From the NCBI GenBank assembly GCA_948470475.1, contig OX419345.1, forward strand, positions 19,575,239-19,639,238: a stretch of DNA of 64,000 nucleotides, written 5' to 3'. The DNA comes from Galaxea fascicularis. Taxonomy: Eukaryota > Cnidaria > Anthozoa > Scleractinia > Euphylliidae. A program made the translations under genes and the position numbers. Below are positions 24,301 through 36,243 of this stretch, piece by piece. Position 1 is the first letter of the stretch. Each line of letters starts with the position of its first letter. Below the pieces are notes generated by a model. It ran no database searches, was not told where the DNA came from, and saw only the letters and a program-made list of their open reading frames with translations.

Positions 24301-27300
24301 ACACTCACTCTCTCTCTCTCTCAAATTTCAGGACTATGGAGAGCTCTCGGCATTTGTGAAAAAACATTTTGAAATGGATTTAGAAGAAATTGAACTTTCT
24401 GTTAAGGGATGGAATTGGGGAACAGCAAAATTTAAAGGTTAGCTTGAAAACTTGATTTGTCAACTTCATTTTGAACAAGCTGGAAGTTGAGAATTAACAT
24501 TAATTTTGTGTTTCTTATCTAAACACGTGAAGCCTGAAATTTGAAGCCTCTGAACTTGTATGAACCTGGTTTGCAGTCTGTTTTTATGGCTTGTAAGTTA
24601 TTTGCAGGACAGTGTTGTTATCATGTAGTGTCAGTAGATAAGAGTGTAACTGCTGCAGCTTTGAAATAGAATTCTCAGTGCTGTCATTAGGTTTTGAAGT
24701 AGCCCTAACGTCCACAACTTCACCCATAACATCTAAAAACATGGCAAAGACCCAAATTCAATACGCAGCAACCATCAACTGTAGCATCGACCAACCTCAG
24801 CTATAATTGGTGTGATGGGTTTTTACGACCCCTAATGACAGCCTTGATTCTCGAAAAAAGCAGTGCTCGACCTTAGTGGTAGTCCACTAGCCCTGGACTA
24901 GTACAAATTTGGTTTGGGCCAGTAAAATTTGAGAACCACTAGACAATGGGTTACTTGTAATAGAAGAGGTTTTGGAGATAGTTTAAATGAAGAGAAGTCA
25001 AGATTAGTAATCACAATATTGGTCTCAAGAGGTGACCGATGTTTGGCTACCAAATGACACCATTTGGCCAGTATATTTTAGAATCCACTAGCCCTCGGAC
25101 TAGTTTGTTAAAAAGTTAAGGTCAAGCACTGAAAAGTATTCCTTTTCTCTGCCTTTGCCACCTATATTGCATCTTCCCATGGCTGGCATTATGAAGTAGT
25201 GGTTTATTGACATATATTTTGTTATTTCAGGTTCCTCCCTTTCATTTGAAGTTGATGAGAGGCCAGCATTTGTTGTCCCTTTAAAGGAGGTTTCACAGGC
25301 AACTACTGGTAGGTAACCTTTAGCTAAACTTCAGAATACCGGGCCACTTATTTGCGTGTGAATAACTGTGTAATGTTATCTGTCTTGTTCTTCAAACGAT
25401 GCTGCTACAAGAAAACAATAGTGGTCAGAAGTGGCCGGGTATTCTGAAGTTGCTCCTAACCCATAAGCATAAAGACTCTTGTTTTTTAACTTTTTTGTAC
25501 AAAATAACTTACTGTAAATATACTACTCTGTAGGTAAAAATGAAGTTACTCTGGAGTTTCACCAACATGATGATGCCCAAATCTGTTTAATGGAGATGAG
25601 GTTTTACATCCCAGCAACCACAGATGGTTCCACAGAAGACCCAGTCAAAGTATGAGCTTGAATTATAAGTTAACCATGACTAGCATCTGTGTCTTGTCTC
25701 ATACCATGCTGTATTTGTGGTCTTCCCTTTGAAATGAAGTTGCAGTTGGCTTGAGCAAGGCATGCAGAGATGGATGGGCATGTGGGCAAAAATAGTTATT
25801 AACAACAGCAATTCATTGGTGTGCAGTTGCCAGCAACTGAGCTGTTCACAGGCGGCAATTAGAACTATAGGATAGCATTGAAGAGAAAATGTATGTTCAT
25901 CTCATGGCCTTTAGATTTTCCAGGTAAAAGTGGGTTCTCCAGTCAAAAACTGAGAAAGTTGGCTCCATGACCTGACACATTGAATAAGGAAAGTTGGAAA
26001 ATTTGAGTAGGAAAATTTGGTAAGACCTTTGTCTACTGAGCCCTGAAAAATCTTTAGTGATCCTTGACTCTGAAAGTTAAAGTTATGTATCTGGAACACT
26101 GTTTTTAGAGGCTCTTAGAAGCTTTATCTGCCTTTTTTGCAGCATTTTCACGAACAGGTCCTTCAGAAAGCAGACATCATTCAAGCAACAGGAGATGCTA
26201 TTGTTACACTTCCTGATGTGGCCTGTCTTACACCAAGGTATGTCATATCTCAGACATTATTGTTTGGCACTGCCACAGTATCACAGAACAGTACTGCCTT
26301 GCTTTCATTTGAATCATTGGTAATATAGTAGTATATTAATGTAGTGGGGCCCAAGAGCTTTCATTTACATTTTTGTACAGTTGTACCTCAGGATATTGTT
26401 TTCTAGTACATGGTACTAAACATCAGAGTTCACCATAATTATGTAAATTAACAACTATCATCAAAGTGGTTGTACAAAAGGATTTCATCCAAACTCGAAA
26501 CTCAGGACAAGTTATTTTGTGAAAATGCAATGTTAGACTCTTTGGTAAGGAAAACCTGTAAAACGTTTTATTTGCTGACTGTCAAATAAACTTGTCATGC
26601 ATCATTTTTTCCATGGCTTTGCGTTGATAGAGAAAATGTGCCATTTGCCTTGCAGGGGGCGATATTCCATGAAAGTTTTTCCATCATTCCTCCAACTTCA
26701 TGGCAAAACCTATGATTACAAGATTCCTTATACGTCAGTGTTACGACTTTTTCTACTTCCACACAAAGACCAAAGATTTATGTTTTTTGTTGTAAGTATT
26801 GCATTTGATTTAAATGAATGAGGAAAAACAGAAAGGGAATGGAATGCAAGGCAGGGTGTAGTAAGTGGGAGAGAAGAGGTAAGAAATAGAGAGAAAGGGG
26901 AAATTGGGAGAGAAGCATTTTATCAAGAAGACGTTGGGATGGAAGAGATATGTTAAGAAACTGGGGGGGGATTGAGGGGGAACTGGGATAGGATCTGAGA
27001 GACAAGGGGGTGAGGGCTGAGGGAGATGATATTTTATGACTGACTGAAAATGATGGGAAGTTGTTGGGGAGGTGTAAGGTAAAGGAACTTGGAGAGGGGT
27101 GGGTTGGAACTGAGAGATTGTGAACCAGGACTGGGGGAGAAAGGGGTTAGAACTAGGAGAGCTGGGGTATGCAAACTGGAAGAGAGGGGCGCGAACTTGA
27201 GGGAAGGGGGTGGAGGGGGGGTGACCAGGAGAAAATAAGGGAGGGAATTAGAGAGAAGTTACTGGGAGCTGATAGAGATGAGGGAAGGAACCTGGGCAAG

Positions 27301-30300
27301 AAGGGAAAGTGAACTGGAGAGGAAGGGGTGCAAGCTTGGAGGGAAGGTTTTGGGAAACGGGAGAGAAGGGGATATAAGTTGGAAGGAGACTTTGACAGAA
27401 GATAATAGAGATTGGGAGAGAAGGGATCAATAAGGACTGGAAGAGATGTCAGGGGCAAGGAGCTGAGAGAGAAGAAGAGAAGAGGGCAGGAAGTAGGTTA
27501 GAGGAATATAAAAATTCCTGCCTCCTCACTAGAGGGTGTGTTGTCACTAAATTTTTGTCACAGGTCAGCATGGATCCACCAATCAAGCAAGGCCAGACAA
27601 GATACCCATTTTTGATCATACAGTTTGGAAAGGATGAAGAATTTGATGTGAAACTTAATTTGTCTGAGTAAGTGATTCCTGCCAAAAGGAGTCTTCCTTT
27701 CTTAGTGTTTGATCAAGAGGGCATTATTGTAATTTCTAGAAAATAATATTGTTTTGACATTTAAAGCATCGATCCAGGACCCTCTGAAATTCCCTTTGTA
27801 CCCTCACTGATTGTTCAAAGGCTGGAGAGCTATCCTCCGGGGGCAGGTTCCTGAAAGGTGTAATAACTCAATTCCAGGGACAAATAACTAAATAAAGCCC
27901 ATTTATCCCTGGAATAGAGTTATTACACCTTTCAGGATAAATATCTATCCAGTAGATAGTGCAATTAGCTTTCCCAATACTTATCCGCTGGATAGTGATT
28001 TATCTGGGCCGAGTTGTTCAAAGCATGGTTAGCACTAACCATTGGTTAAGTTGTATTAAAACCTATAGGTTGTCATGGTGTTTAACCTCGATTAGCGCTA
28101 ACCATGCTTCGAACAACTGAGCCCTGGTGGATAGTGCTATCCAATGTTTGAACAACCAGGGCCTAGAGATTAGCAACATCTTTAGAGAAAGACAGAAAGA
28201 TAAAAAGGCACTTACACATCTCTGATTAGGGGAATGAACATTGTGTTTCCAGACAGAATAATAGAATGTACTTTTTTTTCAACGACTACTGTCTTCAGTC
28301 ATGACCTACCTACAACTGTAGAGTAGGCACTAGCTACCTTTTGGCACGTCAAATTTGTAAAACCTTGTCTATGAGAAAAAATAAAGTACATTGAACTATT
28401 GAAATATACAAAGCAGATACACAAGATACTGGCCTAGACTCCAAGAAGTTTTCCTCACCCTAGCAGATTTGAAATATGTCATTAGTTATAATTACTAAGA
28501 GCTGGTGGGTATTCTTGACTATTTAGGGAGGAGCTGCAGGAGAAGTATGAAGGAAAGATAGCTCAGGAAATGAGTGGTCCGATTTATGAGATTGTGAGCA
28601 GACTTATGAAGGCTGTGATTGGAAGACGAATAACAGTGCCTGGGACATTTAAAAGGTAAAATTTATTAAACATTAGTTTATCAGTGAAAAGTTTAGGTGT
28701 TTGTAGTAATTTAATGTCACCAATTTACAGGGATGGTGAGTGTTAAATTTGATGCTATGAGATATATGGACCACTAGTTTTTGTGTGAGCCAGGCAGTGT
28801 TTAGGCTTGATCAAAAAATTAGGACACTGAGCAGTGCTTGTCCTTAACTTTTTAACAAAGTAGTCCAAGGGCTAGTGGAGTCTAAAACATACTAGCCAAA
28901 TGGTGTTGTTTGGTAGCCAATCATCATACTATCTCCATGATGATGTTTAAATTTCTTCCATTTCATTTGTCTTTTTTCACATGACATTTAAATTTTTGTA
29001 CTTTGACCTTTTTGCTTTTAAGTCATGCTGGAATAAGTTGCATAACCTGTTCATACAAAGCTGGGAGCGGAATGCTGTATCCACTAGAGAGAGGATTCAT
29101 ATTTGTGCATAAACCACCGGTGCATATACGCTTCGATGAGATATCATCAGTAAACTTCGCTCGTGTGGCAGGCGGAGGAGGATCCAGCCGATCATTTGAC
29201 TTTGAGGTGGAGACAAAGTCTGGCACAACTTACGTATTCAGTAGTATTGAAAAGTAAGTGCAAAAAAATTACTTCATTTATAAACTTGTAGCGTTGGTTT
29301 CTCAGTGGTTCTGGGAAACTGAAAGCCATCTTGAACTTTTAGGAAAGTGGAAAGTGGGCATACAACAAACAGGGGTGCACTGTGCTTTGGAAGGCCTCAA
29401 GTGGCTTAAAAAGTGGGATGACATTGTGGTGAAAACTAAATTTTGCTTAAATCTTGTTATTGGATCCCTTGGAATAAAAATGTATTAAGTTTCATTGGTC
29501 TGTAAACATTAATATTTTTAATTTCTATTGGTTTGCTTTTGTTATATACTGTTACATATACCAAGTATTGCGTGTGTAGCAAGGCTGTGCTCTAGCAGAG
29601 CTTAATTGCCCCTGGCCACTTCACTTGCTTTTGCCTTTGGACGACCAGGAAATATTGGTTTTTGCATCAAACTCATATGCTAGGTGCCCTGCAGTGTCCG
29701 TGTTTACACACAAATTGTGCATATAAAGGCTTAAAAGTTTGGTGTGACATGCAAACGTGGGGGCTGAACCCCTAAACGTTTGAAGCTGAGGGGCCCAGGA
29801 TGAATTTCAGTTCTAAAACCTAGTGTGAACACTGGTGCCCTATATCTCCTGGGTTTAGAGGTTATGGAGTCCCAACTACTTTTCTGAGAGCACAGCCTTG
29901 GTTAAGTCATAAATGCCTGTGTAAGGTACAAGGCAGAATGTTGATTACTTTTTTGTGATGTCTTAGAGAGGAGTATGGCAAACTGTTTGATTTTGTGAGT
30001 GGAAAGCATCTGAGAATAAAGAACACTGGAAAGGTAAGAACACTGTTATTACGTTGTTTTTTTCTTACTGTATTAATGTTACTATTTTGCCGTGCCTTAA
30101 TATCATTATGTTGTTGTACGATGTAATCTCGTGTGAAAATTACTCTCATCCTCTGAGACCTTCAATTAATTTTATCAAATGTGTTTGTCAAATTGAAATG
30201 AGGGTCTGTAAATAATTGTTTTGGTGGTCCCTTAATTTGTAGAGCAAAGTATCATCTGCAAAGTATGAAGAGGAACTGATGGCTGGTTCAGATGAAGACA

Positions 30301-33300
30301 TGCACGATGCTTACTTGGAGCAGATGAAGGCAGAAGGTGCTGAGAGAGATGAAGATGATTCTGACTCAAGTGAAGGAGGTAATGCTCTAAGGAGTAACAT
30401 TATAACAGCTGGTGTGTCATTTGTTTGATGATGATGATGACAATGATGATGACGATGGATTAAAGTGAAACAGTGTTCTACAAGGTATCAGTGATGTTTC
30501 ATCGTCTCCATGTAAAACACCAAACCAGAACAGCACAAAAAATGGGTTTTAATACATGGTCTAGCAACTAAAAAATACCAGGCTGGATATTGGCAGGTTT
30601 TGTGTCCGACTTATCATTATCGTTATCGCTATCGTTATCATTGTCATTATCGTTATCATCGTTATCATTGTTGTTATCATTGTCGTTGTCATTGTCGTTA
30701 ACCTCGTTATCATTATCGATATCGTTATCATTATCGATGCCATTATCGTTATCATCATCGTAACCATTATCGCTATCGTTATCATTATCATTATTGTTAT
30801 CATTATCGTGATCATTATCGTTATCATTATCATTATCGTTATCGTTATCGTGATCATTATCATTATCGTTATCGTTGTTGTTATCATTACTATATATATA
30901 CATACATTGTTTTCAGATTCAGATGATTCATTTGCACCCGAAAGTGGCGGAGATGACCAAGATGTGAGAGAAGAGTGAGTTTGAGATCGTTTACAGTTGC
31001 AGTACTATCACGCACGTAACAAACTATTGAAAGATAACTGCAAAGCGCGAAAGAAAACAGCACCGCAGAAATGTACTACCGACCAGGTGTGCGTTTCTCG
31101 AGTCATCACAAAATATCGCGGGGCCGAAAAATTTTAATTTTTTAAAGTCCATTCTCTGGTGATTGGTACTCGATTTTTTGGCAAACTAGCCCAATGTATT
31201 TCTCCTTTTTCTAGCGTGCGATCTTAAAAGATTGCGAATATTGCGAATTGAATTTCTGGTAATGAGACTGGTGCACGTAAAACAGTTTTCCGAAACGATT
31301 TCGGAAGTTTTGACAAAGGCATGTGGGGAGGGGGATGCGACGGGTACGTCTGTACCCCACTATCGGCTGCAGAGATCGGGCTTCCCCCCCCCCCCCTTAC
31401 CCTTACAAAATCCTGGATACGGGCCTATCTTGTTTTATTGTTTGTTGGTTGATTTGTTTTGGTTACCTGTTTGGCTTTGTTGGCAGGTTTGAGAGTGACT
31501 TCTCTTCTTCGGCGAGCGAAACAGGATCGGACGACGAAGGGAAATCGAAACCTAAAGAGAAAGAGAAAGAGAAGAAAAAGAAATCACCAGTAAAGAAAAG
31601 AAAAAGCTCGGAACCTAGCCCCAGCAAGCCAGCGAAAAAGAAGGCAAAGGTTGCGGTATGTTGGTCCACTTTCGTGTCTTCTTTAACCCCCGATATCTGG
31701 AATGATTATTCATTCTCCTTGCTAGCCGCCATTTGTGATTATATCAAAATGACACCCTCTGGCTGATAAGTTTGTCCAATCTCGTCATCTCTCTGCTGGA
31801 CAATGTATTGATAAAATGTTAAAACAAAAAAGAGAGGAAGCTGCATTTTTGTTTTGAAATGACATTTTGATTGGCGTTGTCGTAAAATGGTGATGCATGC
31901 GTCAGAGGTATTATCACGTGAACCTCACGTGTTGTGCATATGTATGTCTCAGACCTCAACCAGGCTGATGTGTGTTTGTGTTTACGGGGATCCATTTGCG
32001 TGAGTCTCCTCATGGTGTCTCGAGTTTTCGGGTGGTGTAAGAAATATTTTGGAAATGAAAAGGAGTCAGGTTTGTTGTTAAACTAATCACAAATTACATT
32101 TGAGTACATCAAAAGGTGGTAGAAATTGTGAAAGCTCCGAATTTCGTGTAATTAGATTACAAATTTTGCCGTTGAAAAGAGCGCGTGTTATCTTTATATT
32201 AAACAGTTTACCTCAAATTTACGCTTTGAGACTGTTCAAGATCGTGTACGTCAATAAATTTGTAAAAAATAAACATGCACTTTGCTTCAGTGCTGTTTAT
32301 TATGCTTTACAAGGCGATTCGTACTTTTTGAGTCTATGTGTGAAATCCTGAAGTGAGACCATCATGGATATGAATACTAATGAACAATACTTTCCTGTGG
32401 TGGCGTTCCCTTTTCGATATCGTAACAAAGTATTCCTTTTTCCTTACTTTTTCCTACCTCTGGTTGCTCTTAGTATGGGGGTTGGGTAAGATTTCCGCAC
32501 AGCCCCAGACATTAATTATATATGCATTTCGTGACTCGAACTCTGCTCGTTTTTGGAACAGGGTTAGTATGACAGTGATGTATGTATAATTAATGCGTGG
32601 GACTGGACGGAAATCTTTCCTTTTACGAGGTTGTTTGAATTTTCTAGGCAGAAAAACCAGAGGGTACGAAGAAAAAGAAAGCAAAGAAAGATAAGGATGC
32701 TCCCAAGAGGCCAATGTCGGCGTATATGCTTTGGCTGGCCGAGGTTCGAGAACAAATCAAGAAGGAGAATCCAGGCATCTCCGTCACTGATCTGTCCAAG
32801 AAAGCTGGCGAGATGTGGAGAGAAATAAACGACAAAACAGTGAGTACAAGGAGTGTTAAATATTATGAACCTGTAGCCAAGATGGGTCGAGTTATAGCAC
32901 CCGAAATACTCCCGAAAAGTTTCGGGAGTTTTCCCCAGAACCGATTTGAGTGTATCAGCAAAATATAACGATCGTCAATTGGCGGGGAAATACAATGCCA
33001 GAACTATTTCCGTCCAATTAGAACCAGGACGTCACATGAGCTCTGGGACGTGGGCCTTTAGAGAACGATTCCAGAAACTTGTAAACTTTCATGGGTCTCC
33101 TTTAAGCCCGTGACTAAACCGTCGTTACATCTCGACTTTACGCCCGTGTCTCCAAGGATGGAGAAAATGGGAAGCGTGTGTTGGCTTTCGCGTGCGTGCG
33201 TGACTGCGCGTGTCAAATCGTGTACAAGTACATTTCAGGTTTAGTTGTTAGGGTTCCCCCAGTGTTCCACATAAGAGTGGCCCCCTTACCCGACACCCTG

Positions 33301-34524
33301 CGAAGTTGTTGAGTAAGAAAGTTTGGGAAGACCCACTTCTGCTGACCCTAAATAATCTTCCGTGACCCCCAGACTCTGAAAGTTGTCGGGAACACTGTTC
33401 CCCTAAATGCAACGAGGAGACTTGACGTTGAAGTTTGCTTTTCTACATAGACTTTGTTGGGTCCATCTGGAAACATGACGTCCACGGACCAATTTCTTCC
33501 TTGTTTTGTGTCTCCAGGAATGGCAAGAGAAAGCCCAAGAGGCTAAGAAGAAGTACGAAGAAGACATGAAAGCTTACAAAGCTAAAAAGGCCAACGAACC
33601 GACCGAGGACAGTCCTGAAGAATCCAAACCCAAGAAGAAAGGCACTGTGAAGGAGTTCTTTGGAAAGAAAGACAACAAAAAGAAAAGTTCGCCTCGCAAA
33701 TCGGCTGCCGACTCACAGAAGTTCAAGAGTGCGGAGTTTGTAGAAACAGACGATAGCTCTTCAGAAGACGAGGGAAAAGTAAGAAATGATATGTGTACAT
33801 TGTAAACACCAGCAAGGTAGATCAGTAATCAGGGTTACCAACAATCTTTTCTCGAAGACCATTTTGGTTGTAAAAGAAAATTCAGGCGGATTTCTTTCTT
33901 CTTAAACGTGGCAGAATATAACAAGAGGGTGTTAGTAGGTGAAATTTTGGGAAATGGGGTCAATTGAGATTGAACGAAACAATGAAGAAAAGGGTATACA
34001 CATAATACAGGGGTATCTTGTTGTGGTGGCGGACTATGTGGCCTTCGTCTACTAATTATTCACTTAAAATTTTAGTTTTCGATCACCTTCATATCCAGTA
34101 TTTTCCAATTTTCCATAATTTTCAACGTTCCCCCGAACATCTTTTCTTCTTTCCGAGCACTCCAAAAATCATCCAAAAATTCTCAAGCATTTACTATACC
34201 AAGGGCTCGAACCCGATGAAGCCATTTTTCGATTGAATGAACTTTTGGCGAGTTGTTTAAGGAAAAGTGATGAAATGTATAGAAATCAAGTCATTTACCT
34301 GTAAAAGCCCCCTTGAATTGTGTCTGTGATTGTTCGCCATCCTTTCCCTAAGTGCCGTTTTTGTGTTGCTGTTATTGCAGAAAACTAAATCAAAACCTAA
34401 GCCAAAAGCAAAAACAGAAAAGGTGAAAAGCAAGAGCAAGAAAGAATCGGAAGAAGAATCTGAAGAAGAGGAGTTGGAAACAGAGGAGGAAGAAGAGATG
34501 AGTGAAGGATCCGAATCCGACTGA
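21367..34524 (+). CDS. SSRP1: FACT complex subunit SSRP1, complete
   Basis: Seventeen exons: 21367-21423, 22293-22478, 24332-24437, 25231-25308, 25534-25649, 26143-26237, 26656-26791, 27564-27667, 28527-28655, 29023-29253, 29967-30033, 30243-30378, 30917-30974, 31487-31655, 32648-32839, 33518-33778, 34381-34524. All junctions are GT-AG, phases join, 754 residues (human 709). SSRP1 pairs with SPT16 in FACT, which opens and rebuilds nucleosomes during transcription and replication. Order: N-terminal PH-like dimerisation part ([23 protein letters not shown]), middle tandem PH domain ([40 protein letters not shown]), acidic region (about 436-500), basic linker, HMG box from about residue 573 ([12 protein letters not shown]) split by the exon 15/16 junction, then a Lys/Ser/Glu tail ending SEGSESD. 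The tail and linker account for the extra length. Its introns carry hAT-like elements, a purine tract and a microsatellite. Confidence 0.98.
22566..23480. mobile_element. hAT-like non-autonomous element with 5-bp target duplication
   Basis: The ends are CAGGGCTCAAAGTT and inverted CAGGGCTCAAGGTT; TGAAT flanks both sides (22561-22565, 23481-23485). Subterminal GGCGCAC and TGCGACC motifs recur at both ends in inverted orientation. It is 915 bp, in SSRP1 intron 2. A 168-residue open frame (22843-23349) inside shows no transposase motif. The 5-bp duplication fits the hAT5 type. Confidence 0.75.
23597..23868. mobile_element. Foldback element with GCTGCACAAGC-type ends
   Basis: The left end CGGCTGCACAAGCGATT resembles the inverted right end (GCTACACAAGCATT). 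Inside, the phrase CGTGTAGCCACCA occurs twice in direct orientation (near 23661 and 23778). It lies in SSRP1 intron 2. The bounds are approximate. Confidence 0.5.
24861..25131. mobile_element. hAT-like MITE, CAGTGCTCGACCTTA ends, 5-bp target duplication
   Basis: It begins CAGTGCTCGACCTTA and ends with the inverted CAGTGCTTGACCTTA (14 of 15 match). AAAAG flanks both sides (24856-24860, 25132-25136). Subterminal CCACTAGCCCT-GGACTAG occurs at both ends. It is 271 bp, in SSRP1 intron 3. A one-ended relative lies at 28832-28930. Confidence 0.8.
26820..27510 (+). repeat. Long purine-rich tract (degenerate minisatellite)
   Basis: Nearly 700 bases of SSRP1 intron 7 are almost all A and G on the plus strand, built from loosely repeated units around AACTGGGAGAGAAGGG. 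Exon 8 begins 54 bases after it. The minus strand is correspondingly pyrimidine-rich and carries chance open frames. Confidence 0.85.
27850..27935. repeat. Short foldback, CCTGAAAGGTGTAATAACTC arms
   Basis: The left arm CCTGAAAGGTGTAATAACTC-ATTCCAGGGA is matched by an inverted right arm with small differences. It is 86 bp, in SSRP1 intron 8. Confidence 0.75.
28006..28124. mobile_element. Foldback MITE nested in another foldback
   Basis: The ends GGGCCGAGTTGTTCAAAGCA and inverted GGGCTCAGTTGTTCGAAGCA are close copies, followed by the arm motif TGGTTAGC. It is flanked by a different interrupted foldback carrying GGATAGTG / CACTATCC motifs (about 27960-28160), so it appears inserted into it. 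SSRP1 intron 8. Confidence 0.65.
28832..28930. mobile_element. Fragment of the CAGTGCTTGACC hAT-like family
   Basis: CAGTGCTTGTCCTTAACTTT then TTTAACAAA-TAGTCC-AGGGCTAGTGG matches the inverted right end of the element at 24861-25131. The other end is missing. SSRP1 intron 9. Confidence 0.7.
30608..30892. repeat. (TTATCATTATCG)-type microsatellite
   Basis: About 285 bases of alternating TTATCA and TTATCG hexamers, with occasional TTGTCA and GATATCG variants, fill the end of SSRP1 intron 12. The exon 13 acceptor (AG at 30915-30916) follows only 24 bases later. Open frames through it encode only Asp/Asn or Ile/Thr/Met runs and are not genes. Confidence 0.95.
32486..32620. mobile_element. Third copy of the GAAAGATTTCC foldback MITE
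   Basis: It shares ends (TAAGATTTCCGCACAGCCCC ... GGACGGAAATCTTTCC) and interior (TTTTTGGAACAGGGTTAGTA) with 2453-2584. It ends 28 bases before SSRP1 exon 15 (32648). Confidence 0.75.
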
Positions 34525-34615
34525 ATGTGATACAGACTAGAGGTCCTCTCCTTCCATTCACAGAACTTAAAAATCTAAATCACTTTGTACATCATTTTAA
34601 ATAGCATCATAGAAA

Positions 34616-34621
34616 AATAAA
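34616..34621 (+). promoter_or_regulatory. Probable SSRP1 polyadenylation signal
   Basis: AATAAA lies 92 bases after the SSRP1 stop codon, a normal distance for a short 3' UTR. Confidence 0.7.
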
Positions 34622-34639
34622 ACTCAGTGGCTTTGAATA

Positions 34640-34980
34640 GTCGCACTTGAGGTTTTGGTCCACAAACTCGACCCTCGAAAATGAAACAAAAGTGTCGTAT
34701 GAAAGGACTGCTCATGAATTTCCTTATGGGGGCACTACTGGCGAATTTTGGGGAAAATGGGGTGAATTACGAATGAAGGAAAGGAGGATAGAAAGGGACT
34801 ATCCACAACTCTTATTCCTTGAAAACAACCCAAAAATGAAAAGAAAAATTCTCAAGCATTTACTGCCGGTACGACGGACTCCAACCTGATGCAGCCATTT
34901 TCCCAAGCTAATGCAAGATGTTTTAGGAAAATTTCTGAAATGTTTGAAAATCAGGGCATATACCCGTCATGCCCCTTAAA
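34640..34980. repeat. Dispersed repeat also present in SSRP1 intron 16
   Basis: AAATTCTCAAGCATTTACT, then a GAAGCCATTTT-like and GGAAAA-TTTCTGAAATGT segment, recur with similar spacing at about 34130-34320. No terminal repeats were found. Confidence 0.55.
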
Positions 34981-35880
34981 TTATCCCACCCTGTTGCACG
35001 TTTGTGAGGCCTGTCAAAGGGTGGCCAGGTGTCGCCAATCTACATCTGTACAGTTACGCAGACCAATTCCTCAACATGTCAAAAGAGTGTTTTACCGTTG
35101 AGATCAGTGGAAAGAAGGACACAGTAAGGGTTCATGGATAGAGAACGGAGCTCAAGCATTGAGCCCTTCCACGCTTTCCCTTCCCCTCCCCCTGTTATCA
35201 AAGTTGCTAACAGTGCAACACCAAGCTCGAAACTTTGAGGAACAACTTTGAAAGGGGAGAGGGAGGGCTGTGTGTCGTTTTCACAGATTTCTTAGAAGCA
35301 GTGCTTAAGAGAAATTTAAAGAAAATATGTTTTTTGTTTGCGAATGTCTCGACAAATGGTGGCGACCTCTTGTAATTATAAGTCATATTCAACCCGTCAA
35401 ATTATTCATTGACTATGTTTCAGGAAATCCTTTAGTTTTTTCAATATCAAAGGCATTCACGGCAAAATTAAAAGAACGGGTACAAACATGGTCTGTTGTC
35501 TTTCATGTCTTATTTTGCTGGTACTACACACGGCAACCATATCAGAAAACATTTCCGCAGTCACCTGCTTTTTGTTCAATTTTTCCACGTCAAAAAAAAA
35601 ACTTGACATAGCAACCCCACGGCCTTCAGTTGGTGTAATGTACCAAGGTCACCGATCCATGGTAACAAAACAATTCTGTGAAAAATTTGCCAGGAAATCG
35701 GGGGAGTTGAAAAACTTTCAACGACTTAAAAAGCATTTCCTTTGTTGATATCTTGAATGGAACCTCATTGTCATTTACGGATAATTTGGAACTACTGTAG
35801 AACTTAATTTGGAAATTGTCTTAAACGCACTTAGTATAAAATTAGCACATAGCTGTATAAAAAAAGTCCCTTTTCCAGAT

Positions 35881-35944
35881 TTGTTTGGATGTTATTACCC
35901 TTATTTCGCTGGCTTTTGTTTGGATGTTGTTACCCTTATTTCGC
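35881..35944. repeat. 29-bp direct repeat, two copies 35 bp apart
   Basis: The unit begins TTGTTTGGATGTTATTACCC and ends TTATTTCGC; the second copy has one mismatch. Confidence 0.85.
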
Positions 35945-36035
35945 ATGAAAGACAATTGTGGTGAGTAAGTATTTAGGAAAGTGGTGTGTTAGGGTCGAAT
36001 CTTTCCGGAAATTATGTCGTACGTCATTCGTGTGT

Positions 36036-36243
36036 TACCCTGCGAGCAGAGTCTCCTTCGATCTTCCCGCAGATCGTAATCATGTGCGTCAATGAAAAAC
36101 CGGTTTGACGAACAGGAAACTGGACTGACTCATCCATTTTCTCGGATGAACGGCGGATCAGAGAATCTCGAAGGCGCTCGCAGAGTCTCCTTCCTCTTCC
36201 CGACTGATCTAGGAAGATCGAAGGAGACTCTGCTCCCAGGGTA
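36036..36243. mobile_element. MULE-like MITE with exact 9-bp target duplication
   Basis: The ends TACCCTGCGAGCAGAGTCTC and inverted TACCCTGGGAGCAGAGTCTC continue to match for about 31 bases with one difference. TTCGTGTGT flanks both sides (36027-36035, 36244-36252). A 9-bp duplication with long terminal repeats is the Mutator-like signature. It is 208 bp and non-coding. Confidence 0.82.

Noticed and set aside
26778..27458. Ser/Pro/Leu-rich minus-strand frames
   Set aside because: They are the complement of the purine-rich tract in SSRP1 intron 7, which lacks stop codons by composition.
30568..30903. Open frames of over 100 codons encoding Asp/Asn or Ile/Thr/Met runs
   Set aside because: They translate the TTATCA/TTATCG microsatellite in SSRP1 intron 12; any frame through it stays open.
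31323..31766. 147-codon frame over SSRP1 exon 14
   Set aside because: Only 31487-31655 is exon; the rest is intron read-through on both sides of the acceptor and donor.
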